Positions 34,030-42,538 of a stretch of DNA of 64,000 nt are shown here, one piece after another. Source of the DNA: an uncultured Gammaproteobacteria bacterium (GTDB lineage Bacteria > Pseudomonadota > Gammaproteobacteria > HK1). Both the position numbers and the translations under genes were made by a program. The notes under the pieces are model-generated. The model saw only the letters and a list, made by a program, of their open reading frames with translations. It did not search any database and had not been told where the DNA came from. The stretch spans positions 2,657,001 to 2,721,000 of the forward strand of contig OY282353.1 in NCBI GenBank assembly GCA_958295465.1, written 5' to 3'. How positions within the stretch are numbered: the stretch's first letter is position 1; each line of letters opens with the position of its first letter.

Positions 34030-35277
34030 ATGAAAATCCTGGTGCTCGGCGGCGGGGTGATCGGGGTCACCACCGCCTACTACCTCGCGAAGGACGGCCA
34101 CGAGGTGACCGTGGTCGAGCGTCACCCCGCCGCGGCCAGCGAGACCTCGTATGCCAACGCGGGGCTCGTGGCCCCGGCCCATGCGTATGCGTGGGCGTCG
34201 CCGAAGGCGCCGAAGATCCTCTTCAAGTCTCTCTTCATGAAGGACCAGGCGCTACGGCTCAAGCTGCGGGCGGACCCGCGCATGTGGCGGTGGGCGCTTC
34301 GGTTCCTGGCCCAATGCACCGAGGAGCGGGCGAGGATCAACACCCTGTGCAAGCTGCGGCTGTGCGTCTATTCCGTCGAACGGCTCAACGAGGTCGTGGC
34401 CGACACCGGCGTCGCCTATGACGGCCTTGCGAAGGGCAATCTCTATCTCTATCGCTCCGGGCAGAGCTTCGAGAAGGGCGTCGCGCACACCGCCATCCTG
34501 CGCGAGCAGGGGGTGGAGATGCGGGTGCTGGACCGTGACGGACTCGCCGGGATCGAGCCGGCCCTCGAACCGGTGAAGGACCGGCTCGCGGGCGGGATGC
34601 ACGCACCGGGCGACCAGAGCGGGGACGCGCGGATGTTCACCCGCAATCTGGCCGCCTGGTGCGCCGAGCACCTCGGCGTTCATATCGAGTACGACACCCG
34701 CGTCACCGCTCTCGTGGCGAGCGGGGGTCGGATCGAGCGCGCGGTGACGGACCGGGGCGCTCGGGACGCCGATGCATTCGTGCTGGCGGCGGGACACGGG
34801 TCTCCGTTCCTGTCCGCACCGATCGGGGTCGAGCTGCCGATCTATCCCTGCAAGGGCTATTCGGTCACGGTGCCGGTCGGACGGTCGAACCTGAGCCCGA
34901 AGATCGGCATGGTGGACGAAGACCACCTCGTCGCGTTCTGTCCGATGGGCGAGCGGCTCCGCATCACATCGACGGCCGAGTTCAGCGGCTACGACAAGAG
35001 CCACTCGGCGAAGGATTTCCGCGCGCTGTTCCACGTGGCGAGAGACCTCTTTCCCGGTGGCGGCGACTACTCGCGCCCCGAGCACTGGGCGGGTCTGCGG
35101 CCGATGACCCCCACCACCGTGCCGATCTTCGGCTTCGCCCGCTACCGCAACCTGATGCTCAACGTCGGTCACGGACACATCGGCTGGACGATGGCCTGCG
35201 GTTCGGCGAAGGTCGTCTCCGACCTGCTCGCGGGGCGTGACCCCGGTATCGATCTCGACGGGATGCTCTATCGGTGA
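34030..35277 (+). CDS. dadA: D-amino-acid dehydrogenase small subunit type
   Basis: 415 aa, the standard DadA length. FAD-binding KILVLGGGVIGVTTAYYLAK, then VVERHPAAASETSYANAGLV (the ETS-ANAG signature of DadA). The C-terminal FAD contact is GHGHIGWTMACGSAKVVSDL. It oxidises D-amino acids to 2-imino acids, passing electrons to quinone at the membrane. GGAGG lies before ATG 34030; the earlier ATG 34000 is not needed. Confidence 0.93.
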   Translation: MKILVLGGGVIGVTTAYYLAKDGHEVTVVERHPAAASETSYANAGLVAPAHAYAWASPKAPKILFKSLFMKDQALRLKLRADPRMWRWALRFLAQCTEERARINTLCKLRLCVYSVERLNEVVADTGVAYDGLAKGNLYLYRSGQSFEKGVAHTAILREQGVEMRVLDRDGLAGIEPALEPVKDRLAGGMHAPGDQSGDARMFTRNLAAWCAEHLGVHIEYDTRVTALVASGGRIERAVTDRGARDADAFVLAAGHGSPFLSAPIGVELPIYPCKGYSVTVPVGRSNLSPKIGMVDEDHLVAFCPMGERLRITSTAEFSGYDKSHSAKDFRALFHVARDLFPGGGDYSRPEHWAGLRPMTPTTVPIFGFARYRNLMLNVGHGHIGWTMACGSAKVVSDLLAGRDPGIDLDGMLYR

Positions 35278-35284
35278 GCCGGCG

Positions 35285-36451
35285 ATGAACCGGCCCGGCC
35301 GACGTTCCTCGCCCGCTCACGACGCCGGCACGTCGCCGATGGCGGGCCGGAGCGCCGATGCGTCGAAGGCCGGGCCGTGGGCCACGATGCTGATCGCCTT
35401 CTCCGCTCTCGCGCTCGCCGGGTGCGCGACCGTCGAGTACTACGCGCAGTCGGTCACCGGCCACCTCGGGCTGATGTACCGGGCGCGGCCGATCGAGACG
35501 GTCATCGCGGCCCCGGACACCGATCCGCGCCTCGCCGCGCGGCTCCGTACTGCCCTCGACGTCCTGGACTTCGCCTCCGATGCCCTCGCACTGCCGGCGA
35601 ATGCCGGTTACCGGCGCTACGTCGATCTCGATCGCCGCTACGTCGTGTGGAACGTGGTGGCGGCGCCGGAGCTTTCGCTCGTGCCCCGGCATTGGTGCTT
35701 CCCCGTGGCCGGATGCCTGAGCTATCGCGGCTACTTCTCCGAATCCGCTGCCGAGGCGTACGCCGAGACGCTGGAAACCCGGGGTTGGGACGTCACCGTG
35801 GCCGGGGTTCGCGCGTATTCCACCCTGGGATGGTTCGACGACCCGTTGCTCAGCTCCATGGTCGATCTTCCCGGATACTTCCTCGCCGGGATCGTCTTCC
35901 ACGAACTCGCGCACCAGCGGCTCTACGTCCCCGGGGATACCGAGTTCAACGAATCCTTCGCGGTCGTGGTCGAGCGTGCCGGGGTGCGCCGATGGATCGA
36001 GGCGGCGGGACGATCCGAGCTGAGCGAGGACTACCGCATCGCCGCGGAGCGCCGGGCCGCGTTCCTCGCCCTGATTCGCGATGCGCGCCGCGATCTCGAA
36101 ACCGTGTACGCCTCGTCCCGCTCCGATGCGGAGAAGCGGGCGGCGAAGGCGAAGCGGATCCAGCGGCTGCGGGCGCGGTATGCGGCGCTCCGGGCCGGAT
36201 GGCGGGGTGGTCCGAACTATGACGGCTGGTTCGAGCGCGGGGTGAACAACGCGGCCATCGCGCTCGTGTCCACCTACGACCGGTGGGTGCCCGTGCTCGA
36301 AGGGCTGCTCGCCCGATGCGGGGGTGACCTCGAGTCGTTCTATCGCGCGAGCGACGCGCTCGTGGCGTTGTCTCCGGGCGAACGCCGATCCCGGTTGGAG
36401 GAGCTGGCGCGGAGCGTTCGGCGGAGCTTGCCTGCCAGCAGTTCCCGCTAA
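35285..36451 (+). CDS. COG4324-like zinc aminopeptidase lipoprotein
   Basis: 388 aa. A hydrophobic stretch MLIAFSALALAGC ending in a lipobox Cys suggests an envelope lipoprotein; the true start may be 35285, 35339 or 35387, none with a strong RBS. A zinc-peptidase HExxH site is seen in IVFHELAHQRLYV, followed by DTEFNESFAVVVE with the downstream Glu. Conserved Arg/Tyr-rich blocks (YYAQSVTGHLGLM, RGYFSESAAEAYAETLETRG) match predicted aminopeptidases. It starts eight bases after dadA and is probably co-transcribed. Confidence 0.8.
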   Translation: MNRPGRRSSPAHDAGTSPMAGRSADASKAGPWATMLIAFSALALAGCATVEYYAQSVTGHLGLMYRARPIETVIAAPDTDPRLAARLRTALDVLDFASDALALPANAGYRRYVDLDRRYVVWNVVAAPELSLVPRHWCFPVAGCLSYRGYFSESAAEAYAETLETRGWDVTVAGVRAYSTLGWFDDPLLSSMVDLPGYFLAGIVFHELAHQRLYVPGDTEFNESFAVVVERAGVRRWIEAAGRSELSEDYRIAAERRAAFLALIRDARRDLETVYASSRSDAEKRAAKAKRIQRLRARYAALRAGWRGGPNYDGWFERGVNNAAIALVSTYDRWVPVLEGLLARCGGDLESFYRASDALVALSPGERRSRLEELARSVRRSLPASSSR

Positions 36452-36749
36452 CGTCCCGATACGCGATGTCACGATGCGATATCGAGCGATTTCCGATGGC
36501 CGGAGCGCCTGATCATGACGGATCTTCGGACGTTCTCGCGCTTGGCGGGAATTGCTGCTTGCCTGCCACGTCGCTTTCGTCGCCGATGCCTCCCGAACGG
36601 CCGTTTTCGTTACCGGAGTGATGCCGGGAAGGGATTCGAGGTACGAAGTACGAAGTACGCCCGACACGAGCGCTGTAGTACCATCCGCCGCCGCGTGATC
36701 TCGCGAACACGCCATATCCGTATCAATCGTTCTCTCGAAGGATCTCGCC

Positions 36750-37848
36750 GTGGAAGAAGCCAACGCAATCCATGCTCGCATCAAGGACATGCGGGGGCGT
36801 CTGGATGCCCTGAGGGGGTATCTTTGACATCGAGACGCGCCGCGAGAAGCTGGAAGAGGTCGACCGCGAGCTCGAACTGCCCGACGTGTGGAGCGAGCCG
36901 GCCCGGGCGCAGGCGCTGGGCCGCGAGCGTGCGAGCCTTGCCCGGATCGTCGAGGGTTTCGATCGCCTCGACGCCGGCCTCGAGGACGCCGGGACACTGC
37001 TCGCCCTGGCCGAGGAGGAATCCGACGCCGAGACCGTCGCCGAGGTCGATGCCGACGTAGCCGCGCTCGGGGAGCGGCTCGGCGCGTTGGAGTTCCGCCG
37101 GATGTTCGCCGGCGAGATGGATCCCTCCAACGCCTTTCTCGACGTCCAGGCCGGATCCGGTGGCACCGAGGCGCAGGACTGGGCGGAGATGCTGCTCCGG
37201 ATGTACTTGCGCTGGGGCGAGCGGCGGGGGTTCGCGACCGAGCTGATCGAGGTGTCGGCGGGGGAGGTGGCCGGCATCAAGAGCGCCACCGTGCGCTTCG
37301 AGGGGGAGTACGTCTACGGTTGGCTGCGCACCGAGAGCGGCGTCCACCGGCTCGTGAGGAAGTCGCCTTTCGATTCCGGACACCGGCGCCACACCTCGTT
37401 CGCGGCGGTGTTCGTCTCGCCGGAGGTCGATGACGACATTGCCATCGAGATCGATCCCGGGGATCTCAGAATCGACGTCTATCGCGCGAGCGGGGCCGGC
37501 GGCCAGCACGTCAACCGCACCGAGTCCGCGGTGCGCATCACCCACCTGCCGACGAACATCGTGGTGCAGTGCCAGAACGACCGCTCGCAGCACAAGAACA
37601 AGGCCACCGCGATGAAGCAGCTCAAGGCGAAGCTCTACGAGCACGAGATGCAGAAGCGGCGCGAGTCGCAGCAGGCGGTGGAGGACGACAAGGCGGACAT
37701 CGGATGGGGCAGCCAGATCCGCTCCTACGTGCTCGACCAGTCCCGCATCAAGGATCTGCGCACGGGGGTGGAAATCGGCAACACCGCAGCGGTGCTCGAC
37801 GGCGACGTCGACCGCTTCATCGAGGCGAGCCTCAAGGCGGGGGTGTGA
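36750..37848 (+). CDS. prfB: peptide chain release factor 2 (programmed +1 frameshift)
   Basis: Read as 36750-36824 joined to 36826-37848: 25 codons from GTG 36750 ([20 protein letters not shown], then LRGYL), an in-frame TGA, and a +1 shift into [20 protein letters not shown], giving 365 aa. Peptidyl-tRNA hydrolysis motif [15 protein letters not shown] is present, and the stop-recognition loop reads [14 protein letters not shown] as in RF2. RF2 terminates at UGA and UAA; low RF2 slows termination at codon 26 and raises the shift, an autoregulatory loop. lysS follows, as in many gammaproteobacteria. Confidence 0.97.
36813..36828 (+). promoter_or_regulatory. RF2 frameshift signal
   Basis: AGGGGG-TAT-CTT-TGA-C: an internal Shine-Dalgarno-like AGGGGG three bases before the slippery CTT, followed by UGA and C. 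This is the canonical prfB site; the +1 shift moves CTT to TTT. Confidence 0.97.
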
Positions 37849-37941
37849 GGTGGGCGCGGCCACGGAGCGAACAAGGCGCCGTCGCTGCTCCGCAGCCGGG
37901 GAGCGTCACCGGGGTGTTGCGCACGCGGCGCCGCCAATGCC

Positions 37942-39444
37942 ATGGAGGGCCGACCGTTGAGCGAGGAGCGCGGCGAGCAGCCGGCACAGCGCCGGGCGAA
38001 GCTGGCGGAGCTTCGTGCCCGCGGCCAGGCGTACCCGAACGACTTCCGGCGCGACACGGAGGCCGGCCCCCTGCACAAGCGGTTCGCCGGAACCGACGCC
38101 GAGACCCTGGAGCGCGAGCCGGTGGCGGTGGCCGTTGCAGGACGGATGATGACCCGCCGCATCATGGGCAAGGCGAGCTTCGCGCACCTTCGCGACGGCA
38201 CCGGAAGCATCCAGATCTACCTGCGCCGCGACGACCTGCCGGAGGGGCAGTACGCCGAGTTCAGGAAGTTCGACCTGGGAGACGTCGTCGCGGTCGAGGG
38301 CACGGTGTTCCGCACGAAGACGGGCGAGCTGTCGGTGAAGGCCCGATCGGTTCGGCTGCTCGTGAAGTCGCTGTTGCCGCTGCCGGAGAAGTTCCACGGG
38401 CTCGCCGACGTCGAGACCCGCTACCGGCGGCGCTACGTCGATCTCATCGTGAACGAGCGCAGCCGGGAGGTGTTCCGCGCCCGCTCGTGCACCGTGGACT
38501 ACATCCGCCGGTTCTTCATCGACCGCGGCTTCCTGGAGGTCGAGACCCCGATGATGCACCCGATCCCCGGCGGGGCGGTGGCCCGGCCCTTCGTGACCCA
38601 CCACAACGCGCTCGACACGGACCTCTATCTCCGCGTCGCCCCGGAGCTGTACCTCAAGCGGCTCGTCGTCGGCGGGTTCGAGCGTGTGTTCGAGATCAAC
38701 CGCAACTTCCGCAACGAGGGCGTCTCCACCCAGCACAACCCCGAGTTCACGATGCTGGAGTTCTACCAGGCGTACGAGGACTACGTGGAGATGATGGACC
38801 TCACCGAGGCGCTGGTGCGCGGCACCGCCCTGGAAGTATGCGGAACCGCCGGGATCGAGTACCAGGGCGAGACCATCGATCTCGGGCCACCATTTCGCAG
38901 GTTGCCGATGGCGGATGCGATCCTCGAATGCAATTCCGGGCTCGAAGCGGCCGATCTCGGCCGTGAAGAAACGGTCCGCGAGTTCGCCCGGTCGCTGGGG
39001 ATCGCGGTCGAGCCCCACCACGGGCGCGGCAAGCTGTGGCAGGAGATCTTCGAGAAGACGGTGGAGGGCACGCTCCGCCAGCCGACGTTCATCACCGCGC
39101 ATCCGATGGAGGTGTCGCCGCTGTCGCGCGCGAACGACGCGGACCCCTTCGTCACCGACCGCTTCGAGCTGTTCATCGCGGGCAAGGAGATCGCGAACGG
39201 CTTCTCCGAGCTGAACGATCCCGAGGATCAGGCGTCCCGCTTCCGCCGCCAGATGGAGAGTCGCGACGCCGGCGACGACGAGGCGATGCACTTCGACGAC
39301 GACTACATCCGGGCGCTGGAATACGGCCTCCCGCCTACCGGTGGGCAGGGGCTCGGCATCGATCGTCTGGTCATGCTGCTGACCGACTCCGCATCGATCC
39401 GCGACGTGCTGCTCTTCCCCTACATGCGCCGCGAGGGCGGCTGA
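37942..39444 (+). CDS. lysS: lysyl-tRNA synthetase, class II
   Basis: 500 aa (495 from TTG 37957, which has GGAGG eight bases upstream, inside the ATG-started frame). N-terminal OB fold [20 protein letters not shown]; class II motif 2 [13 protein letters not shown](V)STQHNPEFT; motif 3 [14 protein letters not shown]. It charges tRNA-Lys. Full length, no insertions apparent. Confidence 0.96.
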   Translation: MEGRPLSEERGEQPAQRRAKLAELRARGQAYPNDFRRDTEAGPLHKRFAGTDAETLEREPVAVAVAGRMMTRRIMGKASFAHLRDGTGSIQIYLRRDDLPEGQYAEFRKFDLGDVVAVEGTVFRTKTGELSVKARSVRLLVKSLLPLPEKFHGLADVETRYRRRYVDLIVNERSREVFRARSCTVDYIRRFFIDRGFLEVETPMMHPIPGGAVARPFVTHHNALDTDLYLRVAPELYLKRLVVGGFERVFEINRNFRNEGVSTQHNPEFTMLEFYQAYEDYVEMMDLTEALVRGTALEVCGTAGIEYQGETIDLGPPFRRLPMADAILECNSGLEAADLGREETVREFARSLGIAVEPHHGRGKLWQEIFEKTVEGTLRQPTFITAHPMEVSPLSRANDADPFVTDRFELFIAGKEIANGFSELNDPEDQASRFRRQMESRDAGDDEAMHFDDDYIRALEYGLPPTGGQGLGIDRLVMLLTDSASIRDVLLFPYMRREGG

Positions 39445-39574
39445 GCACCGGCACGGCTGAATCGCAAAGTATCCGGGAGGCGGAGGCCACCGTCGATCAT
39501 TTCTTCACCGGCGACGACACCCCGGCCCCATGACCACCGCCACGGCCGGCGTCGATCGGGAAGTCACCGCCACG

Positions 39575-39710
39575 CACGGTAGAAGCGCCGATCGAGCTGG
39601 CGGAGGCGATACGACGGGAGAGCGTTCCGCGGACCCGCCTGCTGGTCGACTGCCTGACCGTCTGGCTCGGCAACCTCATGCACCATGGACACGATGTCGA
39701 TCATGCGGAA
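39575..39710 (+). pseudogene. fragment of adenosylcobinamide kinase (CobU-like)
   Basis: In frame from about 39575: TVEAPIELAEAIRRESVPRT, then RLLVDCLTVWLGNLMHHG. The block VDCLTVWLGNLM is diagnostic of CobU/CobP. Only about 45 codons remain and the ends run into unrelated sequence. It implies loss of a cobalamin gene at this site; the rest of the 286-bp gap after lysS shows nothing. Confidence 0.75.
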
Positions 39711-39729
39711 TGGGGCCGGGACCGGCGAT

Positions 39730-39930
39730 TCAGATCAGCGTCCGCAGAAACTCCACCGCCGGCATCGACCGAATCCCCTCCGGTGTCATGTAGTCACGGC
39801 GGCCGGACATCGCGATCCGGAAGGCGTCCGCGGCCGGGAACCGCATCTTCAGATAGCGTAGCGCGCGGTCGATCTTGCGTTCGAGATCGCGGGCCACTTG
39901 AGCCTCAAGGTAGCGCGTCGTAGTTGCCAT
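39730..39930 (-). CDS. small conserved hypothetical protein, toxin-antitoxin-like
   Basis: 66 aa: MATTTRYLEAQVARDLERKI, then DRALRYLKMRFPAADAFRIA, MSGRRDYMTPEGIRSMPAVE. No family name comes to mind; size, basic charge and the palindrome in its promoter recall orphan antitoxins. No Shine-Dalgarno is present upstream of ATG 39930, and the predicted promoter would start the mRNA at or next to the ATG. Confidence 0.5.
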   Translation of the reverse strand: MATTTRYLEAQVARDLERKIDRALRYLKMRFPAADAFRIAMSGRRDYMTPEGIRSMPAVEFLRTLI

Positions 39931-39966
39931 GTGGAGGAAAGTACGACCAATTTGCACCGTGGTCAA
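39931..39966 (-). promoter_or_regulatory. promoter with internal palindrome, likely leaderless
   Basis: On the minus strand: -35 TTGACC (39966-39961), 17-bp spacer, -10 TACTTT (39943-39938), then seven bases to ATG 39930. The inverted repeat GACCA-10-TGGTC (39945-39964) lies in the spacer, where a repressor could act. Confidence 0.45.
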
Positions 39967-40145
39967 AATCACACGCGAGTTATTTGGACTGACGTGGAGC
40001 ATCCACCTGAGAGAACGACGGCCCGCGTCTTCCGCGACCACGCCGGGCGGCTCAACCAGACCGTGGCCGGGATTCCCGGGGTGGTTCATTTCCTGCACGG
40101 CCACGGCCAAGGTGGTTGTCCGTGGGGTTTCGCGGGACTTGACCC

Positions 40146-40646
40146 TCACGCTTGCCGCAGAGCCTTCTCCGCCTTTTTTCGGATGCGTTGCCGCTTGAGC
40201 CGGGAGAGGTGGTCGACGAAGAGTCGGCCGTCGAGGTGGTCGATCTCGTGCTGGATGCAGACCGCGAGCAGCCCCTCGGCCTCGATCTCGCAGGAACGTC
40301 CGTCGCGGTCGAGGGCATGCACCCGGACCCTCTCCGGGCGTTTCACCATCTCGTAGACACCGGGCACGGACAGGCATCCTTCCTCGGTCTCCGTCTCCCC
40401 GCCGGCAGAGCGGATTTCGGGGTTGACGAGGCATAGCGGTGCGTTCCGGTCCTTCGAGACGTCGATGGTGACCACACGTTTCGCGACGTTGACCTGGGGG
40501 GCGGAGAGCCCGATCCCCGGTGCGTCGTACATCGTATCGAGCATGTCGTCGATCAGGCGCCGGACGCGGTCGTCCACCGAGCTCGCCGGCTCGGCGCGGC
40601 GGCGCAGGCGCGGGTCGGGGAAGTGGAGGATTTCGAGCCGGGCCAT
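40146..40646 (-). CDS. def: peptide deformylase
   Basis: 166 aa from ATG 40646 ([20 protein letters not shown]). The three family motifs are intact: [17 protein letters not shown] and QHEIDHLDG, whose Cys and two His bind the metal. It removes the N-formyl group from nascent proteins. No fmt gene follows, unlike the usual def-fmt pair. A 20-residue longer start (40706) lacks conservation. Confidence 0.96.
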   Translation of the reverse strand: MARLEILHFPDPRLRRRAEPASSVDDRVRRLIDDMLDTMYDAPGIGLSAPQVNVAKRVVTIDVSKDRNAPLCLVNPEIRSAGGETETEEGCLSVPGVYEMVKRPERVRVHALDRDGRSCEIEAEGLLAVCIQHEIDHLDGRLFVDHLSRLKRQRIRKKAEKALRQA

Positions 40647-40706
40647 GATGGGGGCTCTCCGCGGTGGGCGGGCGCTATGGTAAGGAAGTGCACGCCGTCG
40701 CGCCAA

Positions 40707-41137
40707 GCGCGCCGATGTACGACTTCATTCCGCTACACAAGGACAGGGGCGTTTCATTCTGTTCGATCTTCTGCTCCAAGGGCGGTCGCCGCGCCCCGAT
40801 TTGCACCGCACGGGCCGTAAAATCCGTACTTTCCGCCCTGATTCGCTGGAGATTGGTGTCCGGGCGCGGCCGACCAACGTCCCGGATGCAGAATGAAATG
40901 GCCCTGACACAGGAATGGGCGCTCTACCCGTCGCATCAGGCGTGCCGGCCCGTCTGCACCGAAGGCAGGTGGTCGGGGATACGGCGAATACGGCATGTAC
41001 CGGCGGATACGGCCCGGGGCTGACGCGGGCCGGGGCGCGCGGCGCATGGTGGAAGCGCCGGGCGTTACCCCCGCGGCATCGACGCGCCGGAACGAGAGCG
41101 GCAATCATCGGCTGAATCCCGTTCCACCGGTCGTCGC
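40707..41137. other. 431-bp intergenic region between divergent def and dprA
   Basis: No gene, tRNA or repeat family recognised on either strand; short open frames here have shadow-like composition. It must hold the promoters of both flanking genes, but I could not pick convincing -35/-10 pairs. Confidence 0.6.
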
Positions 41138-42295
41138 ATGATCGTTTCAAGTCCATCCCCCCTCGCCGAGTCCGACGTCCACTGCTGGCTTGCCGTCGGC
41201 CGGGCCGGGGCGTGCAACGGTCACGCCGTCCTGCGGGCGCTGGAAGAGTTCGGAAGCATCGGCAGCCTGTTCGAGGCCGGGGATCGCGAGTTGGCGGCGC
41301 TGGGGTTCTCGCGGGCGGCGATCGCGAGGACCCGCGCCGTCGCCTGGAGCGCCGTTCGCCGGGACCGGGACGCTCTCGACCGCATCGGCGTGGGCATCGT
41401 GCCGATTGGAACGGAGCGCTACCCCCCGCGGCTCGCCGCCATCGCCAGCCCGCCGCCGGTGCTCTACTGCCGTGGCAATCCGGAGGTCCTCGGCCGCCCC
41501 CAGCTCGCCATCGTCGGAGCCCGGGCGGCGACCCGCGGCGGGCGCGAGCGGGCCAGGGCGTTCGCCCGCGCGCTCGCGGAGTGCGGACTGGTCATCACCA
41601 GCGGGCTCGCCCGAGGGATCGACGCCGCCGCCCACCGGGGCACACTCGACGCCGGTGCGCCGAGCGTGGCGGTCATCGCCACCGGCCCGGATCGGATCTA
41701 TCCGCGCTCGAACGCCGAACTCGCCGGCGAGCTCCTGGAGACCGGAGCGGTGATCACGGAGCGTGCTCCCGGAACGCCGCCGCTGCCCGAAAACTTCCCA
41801 CGCCGAAACCGCCTGATCAGCGGGCTCTGCCTCGGGGTGCTGGTCGTCGAGGCGTCGCTCCGTAGCGGCTCGTTGATTACCGCTCGCCTCGCGGCCGACG
41901 AGGGACGGGAAGTCTTCGCGGTACCGGGGTCGGTGGACAGCGCGCTGTCGCGCGGTTGCCATGCGCTCATTCGCGATGGAGCGAAGCTGGTGGAATCGGT
42001 GGTGGACGTGATCGAGGAGCTCGCACATCTCGGTGGATTGCAGGGACCGCCGGTCCCCCCCGAACCCGCGGCCGGCGACGGCTCCGCCGCCGGTACGGAC
42101 GGATGCCTCGGAGAGCCGGAACGAAACGTTCTCGATGCAGTTGGTCATGATCCGGTCACCCTCGATCGGCTCGTGGAGCTCACCGGATTGACGCCCGATC
42201 GCCTTTCATCCATCCTCTTGTCACTGGAGCTCGACGGCCGGCTCGACGCTCTGCCCGGCAGCCGCTATGTCCGGGCCGTGAACGGGAGGCGGTGA
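41138..42295 (+). CDS. dprA: DNA processing protein A
   Basis: 385 aa. Rossmann-like DprA/Smf core: PQLAIVGARAATRGGRERAR, then ITSGLARGIDAAAHRGTLDA, NFPRRNRLISGL, VVEASLRSGSLITARLAADE, REVFAVPG. A C-terminal winged helix (NVLDAVGHDPVTLDRLVELT) completes it. It loads RecA on incoming single-stranded DNA during transformation. topA follows after 243 bp; the smg gene often found between them is absent. Confidence 0.95.
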   Translation: MIVSSPSPLAESDVHCWLAVGRAGACNGHAVLRALEEFGSIGSLFEAGDRELAALGFSRAAIARTRAVAWSAVRRDRDALDRIGVGIVPIGTERYPPRLAAIASPPPVLYCRGNPEVLGRPQLAIVGARAATRGGRERARAFARALAECGLVITSGLARGIDAAAHRGTLDAGAPSVAVIATGPDRIYPRSNAELAGELLETGAVITERAPGTPPLPENFPRRNRLISGLCLGVLVVEASLRSGSLITARLAADEGREVFAVPGSVDSALSRGCHALIRDGAKLVESVVDVIEELAHLGGLQGPPVPPEPAAGDGSAAGTDGCLGEPERNVLDAVGHDPVTLDRLVELTGLTPDRLSSILLSLELDGRLDALPGSRYVRAVNGRR

Positions 42296-42538
42296 CGCCG
42301 GAACGCTCCGGGGCGTCGTTGCGGGACCTGGACTCGATCCTCCGGCCAGGATGCAGGACGAACTTTTGGTGAATGGAACGCCATGACCCACGGATCGGAT
42401 GCGAAGCCGGCCCGCATCGACGTTGCGGCTCCCGAGTGCGCCGGCATTCCCGTCCTGAACAATACCATGTCGGCGGCCGGCGCCGTTCTTGCGGCGGCCG
42501 ACGTTCGAATGACACGTAAATAGCGAACCCTCTCGACG

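Noticed and set aside
36825..36827. In-frame TGA in prfB as selenocysteine codon or null mutation
   Set aside because: It is the canonical RF2 autoregulatory +1 frameshift site with the upstream AGGGGG and CTT-TGA-C.
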